A stretch of 6,102 bases of DNA. Origin: Candidatus Omnitrophota bacterium. Lineage in GTDB: Bacteria; Omnitrophota; Koll11; Gygaellales; Profunditerraquicolaceae. The notes beneath the pieces are model-generated. The model was not told the DNA's origin. It was given only the letters and a program-made list of their open reading frames with translations, and searched no databases. The position numbers were made by a program, and so were the translations under genes. Positions 5,638 to 6,102 of the stretch are shown here, piece by piece. The stretch is from NCBI GenBank assembly GCA_026387515.1, contig JAPLLP010000318.1, forward strand, positions 1 to 6,102. Reading direction: 5' to 3'. The first letter of the stretch is position 1. Every line of letters starts with the position of its first letter.

Positions 5638-6102
5638 TTAAATTTTACTCCTGTTCTTTACAAACTCATAACCCTGCTTTGCCGCCTGGATATTACCTTC
5701 CTGGACCTTGCCTTTGAATCTCTTGGTTATTGCCTCCAGGAGAGAATCCAGGCTGAATTCATTGGTAGCAGCGCAGAAACCGCCTAAAAGGGCGGTATTA
5801 CCCAAAGGCCTGCCAATGGTCTTTAAGGCGATCTCTTTGGCCGGAATAACAAAAGCCTTCTGGCCGGGCTTAAGTTTAGGCATCTCCGTATCTTTGGTAC
5901 CATCTATAATCGCCACCCCATCCTCTTTTAATCCGGAGAAGCAATTGTAACCGCGCAAAAGCGTGGGATCCGCGATCAAAAGATAATCCGGCTCGTAAAT
6001 CTGGCTGCGCAGGCGCACCGGCTTAGAGTCCACCCGCACAAAGGCATTCATGGGAGCGCCCATACGAGCTGCCCCAAAATGGGGAAAGGCATAAGGATAC
6101 AT
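5638..6102 (-). CDS. porG: Pyruvate:ferredoxin oxidoreductase, gamma subunit (5' end cut by window edge)
   Basis: The 154 visible codons match the PorG/KorC-type gamma subunit: FPHFGAARMGAPMNAFVRVD (residues 6-25) and RLRSQIYEPDYLLIADPTLL (about 30-49). The ATG at the very edge is almost certainly internal. Family members begin with roughly 30 further residues containing a glycine-rich GxGGQG motif, which would lie beyond 6102. This subunit is needed for the assembled enzyme and probably binds part of the CoA substrate. It is the first visible gene of the por cluster, so the operon promoter lies outside the window. The TAA stop is one base before porD. Confidence 0.93.
   Translation of the reverse strand: MYPYAFPHFGAARMGAPMNAFVRVDSKPVRLRSQIYEPDYLLIADPTLLRGYNCFSGLKEDGVAIIDGTKDTEMPKLKPGQKAFVIPAKEIALKTIGRPLGNTALLGGFCAATNEFSLDSLLEAITKRFKGKVQEGNIQAAKQGYEFVKNRSKI

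Noticed and set aside
5593..5950. Two plus-strand frames opposite porG and porD
   Set aside because: They are antisense to conserved POR subunits and have no domain or convincing ribosome site.

Overview
The window looks like chromosomal DNA from an anaerobic, Gram-negative-type bacterium of moderate GC content. The evidence is a four-subunit pyruvate:ferredoxin oxidoreductase (POR) followed by a ferritin-like protein and a small ferredoxin, plus a membrane-anchored SurA/PpiD-type periplasmic chaperone. I suspect a candidate-phylum anaerobe such as Omnitrophota, but that is an impression from gene style. No rRNA, tRNA, CRISPR array, transposase or prophage gene is visible.

Layout. Positions 1-902 (minus) hold the N-terminal 300 codons of a multi-pass membrane protein of the fused MFS/spermidine-synthase-like family, cut by the left edge. 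Positions 903-1113 are a divergent promoter region with a good sigma-70-like promoter on the plus strand. The resulting leader carries an elaborate palindromic element that runs up to the ribosome binding site of the next gene. Positions 1114-2550 (plus) encode the SurA/PpiD-like chaperone. A strong bidirectional terminator (2551-2589) separates it from a convergent operon on the minus strand. Read in its own direction, that operon is porG (5' end cut by the right edge), porD, porA, porB, a second copy of the palindromic element, a ferritin-like gene, and a ferredoxin gene that ends just before the shared terminator.

How the genes fit together. PorG, PorD, PorA and PorB together oxidise pyruvate with CoA to acetyl-CoA and CO2 and reduce ferredoxin. 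The ferredoxin at the operon's end is a natural electron acceptor, and the ferritin-like diiron protein could store iron or protect these oxygen-sensitive iron-sulfur proteins. Three junctions (porG/porD, porD/porA, ferritin/ferredoxin) share one geometry: a TAA stop, one spacer base, then ATG. This suggests translational coupling.

The most unusual feature is the palindromic element present in two copies, each just upstream of a start codon and in the same orientation relative to the downstream gene. Both copies have an identical 9-bp main stem and a following 5-bp hairpin that abuts the Shine-Dalgarno sequence. Between copies that small hairpin shows a compensatory A-T to C-G change. Copy 1 also carries a 42-bp insert, made of two back-to-back hairpins, in the loop of the main stem, giving a predicted three-way junction. 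It may be a small mobile repeat family or a cis-acting RNA leader; the sequence alone does not decide between them.
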